Below, piece after piece: positions 10,466-21,080 of a stretch of 64,000 bases of DNA (position 1 is the stretch's first letter; every line of letters starts with the position of its first letter). The position numbers and the translations under genes are program-made. Origin of the DNA: Lolium rigidum. Its lineage: Eukaryota > Streptophyta > Magnoliopsida > Poales > Poaceae. Location: positions 277,036,330 to 277,100,329 of the forward strand of contig NC_061510.1 in assembly GCF_022539505.1 (NCBI RefSeq), written 5' to 3'. Below the pieces are notes generated by a model, which made no database searches, was not told where the DNA came from, and saw nothing but the letters and a program-made list of their open reading frames with translations.

Positions 10466-12007
10466 GTGAGGCCATTTCAGTATTCTAACAACTTACCCTC
10501 TACCTCTAGTGTGTTTCCTTGTGTCTTATTAGGTCCCATGGATGACGAGACGCCGATCATGGAGAAGATGTACATGGTGCATGAAGATGATGATATCACA
10601 CCATGCTTGTTGCTTGAAGATGAACATGGAGGCCACATCGAGCCTACCTATTCCACAACACCCACCTCATATGAGCGGGACTACAAAGGTACCTATATGG
10701 GTGTTGATGATGCCATGATCCCACTAGTGGACATGATGATTTGTGAGTGCTTGCATGAGTTGGATGATCCTATTGCTATGTCATATGCTTCTTTCACTTT
10801 CCCTTGTGATACTTGTGATACCACCATTTTTGATCATGTGGAAATAGTTGCTTGTGACAATTTGACCATGCCATGCTATGATACAAACTTGAACATGTTT
10901 TGTGCTACATGCTTGCAATATTCTCCCATTAGTGCAACCAAAATGTTGAATACTTTCTCTTTCCAATGCTTGGTTTGCCATAATGTTAACATGCTTGTAA
11001 ATGAGATTTCCCCCATAGCTCTCTCAAATTTTGGAGAATTTGCCTATATCCATGATGAGCATGTTCATGTGTTTACCCCGCATATTCACCATATCTATTA
11101 TAATGCTTTGCTTAACGCTAATGGTGATGTGCAAAAGAAATGGACCATCATGATGGATGATGTGTTCATATACCATGCACACACGTTCTTTGCTTTGCCT
11201 ATTGTGTGTGTAGGTACAAGAATGCCAATGTCAACCTCGATTGAGCACGAGTTGACAAAGAGAGCTCTTGAGAGCATAATACAAGTAAGTACAAGATCGA
11301 ACCCGGCTCTAATACCTTTCCCATGCTTTGCATTGAACATGCCGAAAAATTTCTCTTTCTTATGGTTCTTTTGCAAGCATGATGATATGATTCTTATCGT
11401 TGGTGTTGCCACAAATATGAGGACCAATTTCTCTTTCCGATGGTTTGTGTGGACACATGTTGATGATACTTTGGACACTCTCCCTTATGTGTTTTTGCCA
11501 AATTCTCCTCTTATTGCTTCAAGGATGTTGAACAATTTCTCTTTCCGATGCCTTGAGTGCAATAATGCACATGAGTTTCTACATGAGATGGACATCATAG
11601 TCGTCTCACAATTTGGAGATTTTGTGTTTCCGCATTTGGAAGATGTCCATACGGAGTTCTTACACATTGACCTTGCATATGCATTATTCTTGATATATTT
11701 GTGCTGTGCTAACGGTATTGTGAACATGAATGGACATGTCGTTGATGATATGCTCCTCTATCACGCACACATATACTTTGCTCGGTCTTTGTTGTGTGAA
11801 GGTACACGCGACTTGTGGATGAGCGTTAATGAATGGGTTCAACCCCACACATCTACTACACAAGATCTCTCGATGAGAGCACACCGGCATCTTGCTAAGG
11901 TGACCTCCTTCTACTTGAGCTATCTTGCTAAATCCATTGAACTTTGGCTACGCTTTGATTGCTCCTTTGCTTTTCCAGGTGCTATTGATAGGGCTCTTGA
12001 CAAGTGA
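10454..12007 (+). CDS. LARD-like element long ORF with CxxC pairs, unknown
   Basis: 517-codon open frame; the likely coding part begins at the Met at 10538 or by splicing at 10533. It contains CxxC pairs at residues 118/121, 150/153, 172/175 and 366/369, and four FSF-centred segments near 168, 300, 326 and 362. Residues about 164-256 and 358-452 are related: each begins MLN.FSF.CL.C and ends with a VDD or MDD, YHAH, C.GTR block. It is acidic and rich in Met, His and Asp. Spaced cysteine pairs suggest metal binding, but this is inference; no named domain is recognised and no RT or integrase motif is present. Probably expressed from the LTR. Low divergence of the LTRs means the frame need not have been selected since insertion. 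Confidence 0.6.
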   Translation: MIGHVRPFQYSNNLPSTSSVFPCVLLGPMDDETPIMEKMYMVHEDDDITPCLLLEDEHGGHIEPTYSTTPTSYERDYKGTYMGVDDAMIPLVDMMICECLHELDDPIAMSYASFTFPCDTCDTTIFDHVEIVACDNLTMPCYDTNLNMFCATCLQYSPISATKMLNTFSFQCLVCHNVNMLVNEISPIALSNFGEFAYIHDEHVHVFTPHIHHIYYNALLNANGDVQKKWTIMMDDVFIYHAHTFFALPIVCVGTRMPMSTSIEHELTKRALESIIQVSTRSNPALIPFPCFALNMPKNFSFLWFFCKHDDMILIVGVATNMRTNFSFRWFVWTHVDDTLDTLPYVFLPNSPLIASRMLNNFSFRCLECNNAHEFLHEMDIIVVSQFGDFVFPHLEDVHTEFLHIDLAYALFLIYLCCANGIVNMNGHVVDDMLLYHAHIYFARSLLCEGTRDLWMSVNEWVQPHTSTTQDLSMRAHRHLAKVTSFYLSYLAKSIELWLRFDCSFAFPGAIDRALDK

Positions 12008-12084
12008 AGGGACATTCCAGCGTTGGTGTCATCTACCTCCTCTACACATTCATGAAGACTCATCGTCGAGGGCGACTCTTTTTC

Positions 12085-12096
12085 AAGTGGGGGAGA
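12085..12096 (+). promoter_or_regulatory. Polypurine tract of the LARD-like element
   Basis: AAGTGGGGGAGA directly abuts the 3' LTR. Confidence 0.85.
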
Positions 12097-12816
12097 TGAT
12101 GCAGCCCGACCTTCGGTCTTATCCGCATCATGGTCATCATCAAGAACTACGCTCAAGTCCGACGTCACGGAAGCATGGGAGAGGAGACGGAAGAAGGAGA
12201 CGCGTCTAGGAAGGCCGGCACTACCGCCACGGAGTGGCCGACACTGCCACCACTGCTCGACGCCGGAGAAAGACGGCACTGTCGCCATGCCTACGCCGAC
12301 ACCGCCGTCCCCACTATGAAGCTCATAATATAAACCATCCCACTATGCTCTTTGTATGCCTAAACTACCCCTCCTTAGTGGCTCCCTATATATAGGCTCC
12401 CACCTCCCCCTTCATTAGGTAAGGAATGAACTTGAGAGAATTAGGCTCATGCCTCCACCATCCCTTTGGGATTAGGGAAACCCCCTCCTTAGATTACCAT
12501 AATCTATTGTACAAGGCACTCCTTATATGATTAGTCTCTCACACTCATGATTCAACCACCGGTCTCTCACTCGTGTGATTCTACCGATCGTATACCGATC
12601 TTCCTCTCGAGGATTCTACCGCGTGTCTCTCTCTTGAGAGATTCTATCGGGATAGTGGTTCGGGCTATCGGGAGTAAACCGAATTGTATCGGGTTGGTGT
12701 GTGTTTGCGTGTGTTCATCGTGTTCATCGCCGTGTTCTTCGTGTTCTTCCTCTCCCCCGCCTTTCCCTCGGTCAATTCGTGAGATCGGGCAACCCACGTC
12801 GCCTTAGGCCGCATCA
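12097..12816 (+). repeat. 3' LTR of the LARD-like element
   Basis: 720 bp; compared with the 5' LTR I count two substitutions and three one-base insertions. Followed by TSD CATAC. Confidence 0.93.
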
Positions 12817-12821
12817 CATAC

Positions 12822-13260
12822 GCCTATAAGCATAAGTTCCATAGGGACAAGTGAAAGTGGTTTTCTCTTGATCTTTAGTTTTAGCAGCAATTTGTGAAAA
12901 CCAGAATAACCATCAAGAAAGCAAAATTGAGTATTTTTAGATAACCTTTCTAACATTTGATCAATAAAAGGCAAAGGGTAATGATCTTTCTTAGTAACCT
13001 TATTAACTTTTCGATAATCAATGCACATTCTATACCCTACGACTACTCTTTGAGGTATGAGCTCATCATTATCATTAGGCACAATGATCATTCCTCCTTT
13101 CTTAGGAACACAATGCACATGACTCACCCATCTACTATCAGCAATAGGATATATAATACCAGCTTCAAGGAGTCTTAATACCTCATTTCTTACCACATCC
13201 TTCATCTTAGGAATTAGACGAGCCGAGGTTCAACAACGAGCTTCGCATCATCTTCCATAT
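12822..13260 (-). pseudogene. G1 reverse transcriptase, N-terminal part
   Basis: Minus-strand frame with the RT fingers/palm: LEAGIIYPI, CVPKKGGMI, YRMCIDYRKVNK and the metal-binding aspartate of FCFLDGYSGFHK. It breaks where the nested element inserted and continues at 6951. A frameshift follows the FLDGYSG box. Confidence 0.87.
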
Positions 13261-13296
13261 TAATGGCGTGTTGGCAAATAGAGGGAGAAATCCCCT

Positions 13297-14169
13297 TTAA
13301 GTCATCAAGAGTGTAGCCAATAGCACCTCGGTGTTTCTTCGATATTTCCAATAACCTTTCTTCTTCAAACTCGAAAGCTTAGAACTAACAATAACGGGAT
13401 ATATTTTCTTATCATCAATATGAGCATATTTAAGATTATCGGGCAATGGTTTTAAATCAAAGACAGGATCTTCCTTTGGTGGTGGTGTTGTACCCAAATC
13501 TTCCACCGGTAAATCATGCTTAAGAATAGGTTGACGAAGGAAAATTTCATCAAGCTCATCTCTTTCTTCCCTAAAAACTTCACTCTCACTATTCTCCAAA
13601 TGTTGCTTCAAAGGATTACTAGGAGCAAGAGCAATAGATGCACACTGTTCAACTTTAAAATCACTATTAAGCGAATCAATTTTATAAGGGGTTTTGGTAA
13701 ATTTAGAGAAGTTAAACTCATAAGATTCACCAGCAAATTTAGTTAAAATTTTCTCTTTCTTGCAATCTATAATAGCTCCACAAGTATTTAGAAAAGGTCT
13801 ACCAAAAATTATAGGACAATATTTACTAGCAGCAGAACCAAGTACCAAAAAGTCAGCAGGATATTTAATCTTACCACATAGAACTTCCACATCTCAAATA
13901 ATACCAATTGGAGAGATAGTTTCTCTATTAGCCAGCCGAATAACCACATCAATATCTTCAAGTTCACAAGAACCAATTTCGTGCATAATCTCCGTGTAAA
14001 GCTCATAAGGAATAGCACTAATACTTGCACCAATATCACATAAACCATAATAACAATGATCACCAATTCTAACGAGATAGCATAGGAACACTAGCTTTCC
14101 TAGACTTATTAGGATGCGAAACAATATTAGAGGCATCTTCACGGAAAATAATATGACCATCCTCCACAT
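13297..14169 (-). pseudogene. G1 aspartic protease region
   Basis: Two overlapping minus-strand frames. The upstream one (13894-14169) has the active-site box CDIGASISAIPYELY; the downstream one (13297-13890) has the IIFGRPFLNTCGAIIDC flap-side motif of gypsy proteases, then a linker to RT. A frameshift near 13890 separates them. Normally matures Gag-Pol in the virus-like particle. Confidence 0.85.
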
Positions 14170-14271
14170 TTTCAGATCACAAGATCTTTAACAATTGCAA
14201 CAACGAGGTTCAACTTTTATTTGTTCTTCGGAGTTCTATAGGTTTCTTTTCACTTTTATGAACCGCACTAT

Positions 14272-15223
14272 TTATAAAGAGTACTCCTTCATTTTAGCAG
14301 AGAAAGGAGTTTTTTCAATATAAGCTTCAGGAATAACATGATCAACAGTTTCAACTACAACACATTTATTTATAGATGAATCAATTTTATCTTTATACGG
14401 TTCATGATACTTATCAAAGTTCTTCTTAGGCAATTCATAATGAGAAGCAAAAGCTTTATAAAGATTTGCAACAACTTGAGAATCAAGACCATAAGTAGCA
14501 CTCATATTACGAAATTTATGAGTATCCATAAAAGCTTCAATGCATTTATAATCATAATTTATACCTGATTCTCTATCCTTGTCGTTCTCCCATCCTTCAG
14601 TGTTTTCTTGGATCCGATTAAGAAGGTCCCTTTTAAACTCTTCCTTGTTGCGTGTAAAGGATCCAGAACAAGAAGTATCAAGCAAGTTCTTGTCTTGAAA
14701 AGAAAGTCTTGCATAGAAATTATCAATAATAATATTACCAGGAAGCTCATGAATGGGGCATTTGAGCATTAAAGACTTCAATCTCCCCCACGCTTGGGCA
14801 ATACTTTCTCCTTCATGAGGCCAAAAAATATATATGCGATTCCGATCTTTGTGAATCTCACTTGGAGGATAGAACTTAGAATAAAACCGGGGCACAATAT
14901 CATTCCATTCAAGAGAATCCCCATTATCCAGTAATTTATACCAATGCGCCGCTTTACCAGACAGCGATACGAGAGAATAGTTTCTTCCTCACTTCATCCA
15001 TAGCAATACCTGCACACTTGAATAGACCGCATAATTCATGTAAGAACAGTAAATGATCTCCATGGGGGACAGTTCCATCCCCTGTATAACTGTTACCCAC
15101 TACACGTTCAATAATTTTCATAGGTATTTTGTATGGTATTTCTTCCTTACCAGGCGCCTCATCCACTACCTTTGCAGTAGTAGTAGATTTCCCAAATAAA
15201 CACTCAAGAGAAGATCTCTCCAT
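14272..15223 (-). pseudogene. G1 gag
   Basis: Gag-like frames at 14954-15223 (N-terminal) and 14272-14895. The second has the Athila/gypsy gag signature FWPHEGESIAQAWGRLKSL and ELPGNIIIDNFYARLS. A frame break lies between 14895 and 14954. A zinc knuckle is not evident. Forms the particle shell in functional relatives. Confidence 0.82.
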
Positions 15224-15312
15224 AATGAGTTATAGCAACGAGCGAGAAATAAAATCAGCACAAACAGTAGAAATTTCCCTTACCAATTCCACTTACCAAT
15301 AGCGCTTCACTC

Positions 15313-15338
15313 CCGGCAACGGCGCCGGAAAATAGTCT
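15313..15338 (-). other. Primer binding site of G1
   Basis: The minus strand just inside the 5' LTR reads TTTTCCGGCGCCGTTGCCGG, resembling the complement of the tRNA-Asp 3' end, as in many Athila-like elements. Confidence 0.7.
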
Positions 15339-16849
15339 TGATGACCCACAAGTATAGGGGGTGTATCGTAGTATCTTCGATAAGTAAGAATGTCGATCCC
15401 AACGAGGAGCAGAAGGTGTTGACAAGCGAGTTTCGATGAAGGATTCACCGTAAATGCTCACGGACAAGTATTCGGGGGTTTTGATGTAACAGATGAATAA
15501 AGTACGAGTAAGTAAAGTGCGAGAGTAACAATTGCAGCGAGTGGACCAATCCTTTTTAGCACAAAGGACAAGCCGGTTTGTTTACTTATAATGACCAAAC
15601 GTTCTCGAGGACACACGGGATTTTAGTCTAGTGCTTTCGCTACATACGGCTAATTAATCTTCATTGTTTTGATAAGTGTTGTGTGGGTGAACCTATGCTA
15701 ATGTACCGCCCTTCCTAGGACTAATACATACTTGTGATTATACCCCTTGCAAGCATCCGCAACTACAAGAAAGTAATTAAGATAAATCTAACCACAGACC
15801 TTAAACTACGAGATCCCGCTATCCCTCCGCATCGATATACCAACGGGGGCTTAGGTTTCGTCACTCCGGCAACCCCGCAATTGGCAAACGAGTACAAGAT
15901 GCATCCCCTAGGCCCATAAAGGTGAAGTGTCGTGTAGTCGACGTTCACACGACACCACTAGAAGAATAACACCACAACTTAAATATCATAACATTGAATA
16001 TTACTCAACCACACTTCACTACTAACATTTAGACTTCACCCATGTCCTCAAGAACTAAACGAACTACTCACGAGACATCATATGGAACATGATCAGGGGT
16101 GATATGATGATGAATAACAATCTGAACATAAACCTTGGTTCAACGGTTTCACTCAATAGCATCAATAACAAGTAGAAATCAACACCGGGAGAGTTTCCCC
16201 TATCAAACAATCAAGATCGAACCCAAATTGTTACAGCGGTGACGAAGTGCAGCGGTGGAGATGGCGGTGATGATGATGAAGATGATGGTGATGGTGATGG
16301 AGATGATGTCCAGCTCGATGACGGTGACGATGGCGTTGATTTCCCCCTCCGGGAGGGAATTTCCCAGCCGAGATCTCAGCCTCGCCGGAGAGCTCTTTCT
16401 CTCTCGGTGTTCTCCGCCCGCAGAGGCGGCTGTGACTCTTCGCGACGTACCTCTGGGGCTTAGGTTTTCGGGACGAAGGAGTACGCGAAGAAAAGGAGGC
16501 GAGAGGGGCTGTGGGCCCCCCCTCCTCACAGGGCGGCGCGGCCAGGCCTTGGGCCGCGCTGGCCTATGGGGTAGGCCCACCTCGGGTCCCCTCTTCTCCC
16601 CTTCGGCCCCCTTCGTCATCTGGAAAAATAGGATTTTTGGTATAATTTCCGTCAACTGTTGATCTTCCAAAATATTGCGTTCTGACGATGCTTTTTCCAG
16701 CAGAATCCTGGCTCCGGTGCGCGATTCTCCAATAATCATGAAACATGCAAAATAGATGAAATAACATAAGTATTATCTCGAAATATGAAATATATCAATA
16801 AATAACAGCAAATTATGATATAAAATAGTGATGCAAATTGGACGTATCA
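15339..16849 (-). repeat. 5' LTR of G1
   Basis: 1511 bp, nearly colinear with 535-2046, with many scattered substitutions and small indels. GAT microsatellite at about 16266-16308. Confidence 0.93.
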
Positions 16850-18323
16850 GTTGTCCCGATCGAATCAGTATGGCAAGGGTGTCTCAATCGAATCGAACTC
16901 TACTCCCACGACGAAGTCCATCCAATATACGGCAAGCAGAGCCAGAGCATTAAAAAGCACGCGTGTAGACGCATCACCCCCAATCTCACGGGTCCTCTTG
17001 AGCGTAGGAGCGAGAATTAGGATTTGGAGCGCAATCGCCGGCCAGGCGGCCACCACTCCGGCGAAAACCAGTGGCACTAATACGGCAGGGACGTCCAAAG
17101 TCGGCAGATTCTGCATCACATCCACCGACCACCAGCCTACAGGGTGCCATCGGCACCTTCGACAACATCATCGAATCTGCCATTGTTCCACCGTCAGCTA
17201 CGTCGATTTGAACGACCATTGCGGAATCAAACTTCAAGGAGGTGTCCATGCACGATCGAGGCCAGTTTTCATCCGTAACTGTTTTGTTTCATCGTGGTTT
17301 GGGCTCCGGACTCGATCGTCCAGCCAACATATACAAAAGCACGTATGAGAGATGACACCAGAGACTTTGATTTCCCGATCAATCTAATTGGCGCCACCAG
17401 CAAACGAATATCGCCGCCTAAGGAGACGCAACAGGTGACGATCCGCAAGTGCTCAAAGCTTATAGGGGTGGTCGTGCGATCACAACTGCATAACTGCTCA
17501 CCTGCCAGCGCTGCCTGTCATTGTCATGTATGCAGCAGGTATATGCATGCAATCGGCTTGTCAGTCAGGCCTGAAGCCCTTTTGTTTGTGCGATCAGAGG
17601 AAACCCTGCACAAGAATTGGAATTTGTAGTTGTTTATTCATCGAGCCAACCTCTGCAGCTTGGTCCAGAAGATGACCGACGGTAAGGAGGAACAACGCCC
17701 TGTTGTCCATGTCCCCCTCAACAGAGGAGACGATCGCATCACCGGCCAAAGCTGTTAGGCTTACACGCGTAGCGTACTAGCCCACTCCGCCGAAGACAAA
17801 TAATACCTCACTTAAAATCAATGGCGGAAGCGGTCCCATCTACACACGACGATATGGCTGACAAAATTGTGTTTCTATGTTCACACCTTCAAGGGTTGCC
17901 CATCAAGGGGCGGGTAAATCTGGTGGAGTTAATTTAGGACCCACCGACGGGTACGGAGGCGGGTGATCGAGGTGGCATGGAGAGGTGGCGGAGGCGGGTA
18001 TGGAGGTCGCAAACCCGCCTCCATACCTAGCGGGTGCCACCCAGCCGGAGTGAGATGAGGTGTTGTTGTGAAGTGTATAATAAAGGGCTACTTAATTTGG
18101 TTTCATATAATAAGATAGGAAAATCATGTATGAATAGGAAAACTTAGGGACTACACTCTTCGGTTATTCTCACGTAGCATCAAACATATGTGCATCAGAA
18201 GCAGAGTATTTGGTTTATGAGTATATATTATTTAAGATTAATAAAAAAAATAGTACGATTCCCAATACAATAGAAGCCCCCATATATATACTTACAAAAA
18301 AGGATAGCAAAATTCTTGTGTAC
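16850..18323. other. Residual low-copy locus between G1 and G2
   Basis: The pre-insertion sequence resumes after TSD GTTGT. Minus-strand frames at 16986-17249 (87 aa) and 16865-17125 (86 aa, hydrophobic, possible membrane segments) overlap and could be one gene remnant with a frameshift, but I recognise no family. The remainder to 18323 shows no gene; 17900-18060 has repeated GCGGGTAYGGAGG-like motifs that recur beyond G2 at 25350-25560, consistent with one older repeat split by G2. Confidence 0.35.
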
Positions 18324-19919
18324 TGATACGTCTCCGACGTATCGATAATTTCTTATGTTCTATGCTATATTATTGATGATACCTACATGTTTTATGCACA
18401 CTTTATGTCATATTCGTGCATTTTCTGGAACTAACCTATTAACAAGATGCCGAAGTGCCAGTTCTCGTTTTCTGCTGTTTTTGGTTTCGAAATCCTAGTA
18501 ACGAAATATTCTCGGAATTGGACGAAACGAAGACCCGGGGCCTATTTTGCCACGAACCTTCCGGAAGACCGAAGAGCATACGAAGTGGGGCCACGAGGTG
18601 GCGACACCACATGGCGGCGCGGCCAAGGGGGCCCGCGCCGCCTATGGTGTGGGCCCTCGTCGGGCCCCGAATCTGCCCTTCCGCCTACTTAAAGCCTCCG
18701 TCGCGAAACCCACGGGGCGAAAAACCACGATACGGAAAACCTTGCGAGACGCCGCCGCCGCCGATCCCATCTCGGGGGATTACGGAGATCTCCTCCGGCA
18801 CCTCGCCGGAGAGGGGATTCATCTCCCGGAGGACTCTACACCGCCATGGTCGCCTCACGGAGTGATGAGTGAGTAGTTCACCCCTGGACTATGGGTCCAT
18901 AGCGGTAGCTAGATGGTTGTCTTCTCCTCATTGTGCTTCATTGTTGGATCTTGTGAGCTGCCTAACATGATCAAGATCATCTATCTGTAATACTCTATGT
19001 TGTGTTTGTCGGGATCCGATGGATAGAGAATACCATGTCATGTTAATTATCAAGTTATTACATATGTGTTGTTTATGATCTTGCATGCTCTCCGGTACTA
19101 GTAGAGGCTCTGGCCAAGTTTTTGCTTTTAACTCCAAGAGGGAGTATTTATGCTCGATAGTGGGTTCATGCCTGCATTGACACCTGGGACGATGTGAGAA
19201 AGTTCTAAGGTTGTGTTGTCTTTGTTGCCACTAGGGATAAAACATTGGCGCTATGTCCGAGGATGTAGTTGTTGATTACATTACGCACCATACTTAATGC
19301 AATTGTACGTTGCTTTGCAACTTAATACTGGAAGGGGTTCGGACGATAACTCTGAAGGTGGACTTTTTAGGCATAGATGCGGTTGGATGGCGGTCTATGT
19401 ACTTTGTCGTAATGCCCAATTAAATCTCACTATACTTATCATGTCATGTATGTGCATTGTTATGCCCTCTCTATTTGTCAATTGCCCGACTGTAATTTGT
19501 TCACCCAACATGCTTTTATCTTATGGGAGAGACACCTCCGAGTGAGCTGTGGACCCCGGTCCATTCTTTTAATACTTGAAATACAAATCTGCTTGCAATA
19601 CTTGTTTTTACTTGTTTTCTTGCAAACAATCATCTTCCACACAATACGGTTAACCCTTTGTTACAGCAAGCCGGTGAGATTGACAACCTCACTTTGTTTC
19701 GTTGGGGCAAAGTACTTTGGTTGTGTTGTGCGGGTTCGACGTTGGCGCCGGAATCTCTAGTGTTGCGCCGCACTACATCCCGCCGCCATCAACCTTCAAC
19801 GTGCTTCTTGACTCCTACTGGTTCGATTAAACCTTGGTTTCTTGCTGAGGAAACTTGCCGCTGTGCGCATCACACCTTCCTCTTGGGGTTCCCAACGGAC
19901 GTGTCAACTACACGCATCA
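18324..19919 (+). repeat. 5' LTR of G2
   Basis: 1596 bp. Contains a long GC-rich inverted repeat at 18604-18653 followed by CTACTTAAAGCC near 18685-18697, a plausible TATA-variant promoter. Short ORFs inside are conserved only as LTR sequence. Confidence 0.92.
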
Positions 19920-19929
19920 AGCAAATTTA

Positions 19930-19947
19930 CGGCGCCGTTGCGGGGAG
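19930..19947 (+). other. Primer binding site of G2
   Basis: CGGCGCCGTTGCGGGGAG about ten bases inside the 5' LTR, similar to the complement of the tRNA-Asp 3' end. Confidence 0.7.
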
Positions 19948-20040
19948 ATCAAGACACGGCTGCAAGGGAGTCTCCACTTCCCAATCTCTTTACTTTGTTT
20001 TTGTCTTGCTTTATTTTAGTTACTACTTTGTTTGCTGCAT

Positions 20041-20190
20041 TATATCAAAACACAAAAAAAAATTAGTTGCTAGTTTTACTTTATTTACTGTCTTGCACTT
20101 TATATCAAAACACAAAAAAATTAGTTGCTAGTTTTACTTTATTTACTGTCTTGTTTGCTTTATCAAAAACACAAAAAAAAATTAGTTTAC
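20041..20190 (+). repeat. 60-bp tandem repeat in the G2 leader
   Basis: Two full units (20041-20100, 20101-20160) and a partial third, each with a TATCAAAACACAAAAAAA core. Located between PBS and gag ATG. Confidence 0.8.
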
Positions 20191-20215
20191 TTGCATTTAG
20201 TTTACTTTTGTTATC

Positions 20216-21080
20216 ATGTCTAGCTCTGTACCGGCTACTTCTTCACCTGAGGAATTAGTTTTTACTTTTAAACAAGGGGATGAGGAAAGTTTTAAGGATG
20301 CTTGGTCTAGAATTTTTACTTCTTATCGTAAACTGAACCTCAAATGACTCTAAGTTTGCTCCTTAGTAATTTTTATTTTGGTCTTATGATTCGCTATAGA
20401 TATTCCTTGGATGCTCTAGTGGGAGGAGATTTCCTCCATTGTAATGGGGATCAAGCTTTTAATGCCATAAAGAAGTTGGTTGCATCACATGATTCATCTA
20501 ATAATTTTGATTCAGCCCTTATTAGCATTCATAATAGATTAAATACTCTTGAGACAAGTGCATCTCGCTTAAATGAAAATTATGGATACATTCGTTACCG
20601 TCTTGATCAAGTTTTAGTGAACTCTGAACCTTCATTGTGGAAACCTACTATTAAAATTGTCATAGGTAACCAAACTCTTCGTGCTAATTGTGATATTATG
20701 ACTGAATTTTGCCTAATGCCTAAGGGGATTCATAAATCTTTGAAACTTTGGGAATTCACTTGAAGGGGAGAAGGAATAACTCTTATTGATAACTCTGTTA
20801 TAATTCCTAAAGGGATAGCTGCAGGTGTGCATACAACCATTCTTGGGATAACAATATCCGTTGATTACCTTGTCATTGAATGCGCAGGAACAGGGACAAA
20901 TCACACTCGGAAGATCCTGCTTGAAATTATTGGGAGCAGTCATAGACGTGAGAGAAGGCACCATAAAATTCACCTCTACACCCGGGGTAGTCATATATTC
21001 CCTAAGCCAAAGAGTAAGGACAAGAAAGGTAAGGGTAAAGCCCAAGGTAATGTCAATGCTTCGTCTCTCGATAACACTTG
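20216..21080 (+). pseudogene. G2 gag/protease-like remnant
   Basis: The ATG at 20216 opens a frame with VFTFKQGDEESFKDAWSR, a gypsy gag feature, which shifts near 20336 (one base lost). The frame from 20344 continues with ALVGGDFLHCNGDQAFNAIK and stops at 20763. The following frame (to about 21080) has LGRSCLKLLGAVIDVREG, the C-terminal ILGRPFL-like part of a retroviral-type aspartic protease. No RT follows. Decayed, so the copy cannot supply Gag. Confidence 0.72.

Larger units (their letters stand above)
6952..12816 (+). mobile_element. Young LTR element without gag/pol (LARD-like), nested in G1
   Basis: 5865 bp on the plus strand, with LTRs of 717 and 720 bp (TGATGCAGCC...GCATCA), perfect TSD CATAC at 6947-6951 and 12817-12821, PBS TGGTATCAGAGC (initiator tRNA-Met) and PPT AAGTGGGGGAGA. 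I find no gag zinc knuckle, protease, RT, RNase H or integrase motif in 4.4 kb of internal sequence. Instead it has a 2.4-kb GC-rich leader and a split ORF region (10071-12007) encoding repeat-built proteins of unknown function. The LTRs differ by two substitutions and three single-base indels, so the insertion is recent. It must be mobilised by proteins from another element. Confidence 0.93.
535..16849 (-). mobile_element. G1: full-length Athila-like Ty3/gypsy retrotransposon
   Basis: Complete minus-strand LTR element: 1512-bp and 1511-bp LTRs (TG...CA), perfect TSD GTTGT at 530-534 and 16850-16854, PBS next to the right LTR and PPT next to the left LTR. Reading on the minus strand, the order is gag, aspartic protease, RT, RNase H, integrase (the gypsy order), then an extra ORF in the env position and a long 3' noncoding region. 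The LTRs differ at several dozen positions by eye, so the insertion is not recent. Coding regions carry stops and frameshifts, and another element is nested at 6952-12816. Family name is not resolved. Confidence 0.93.
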
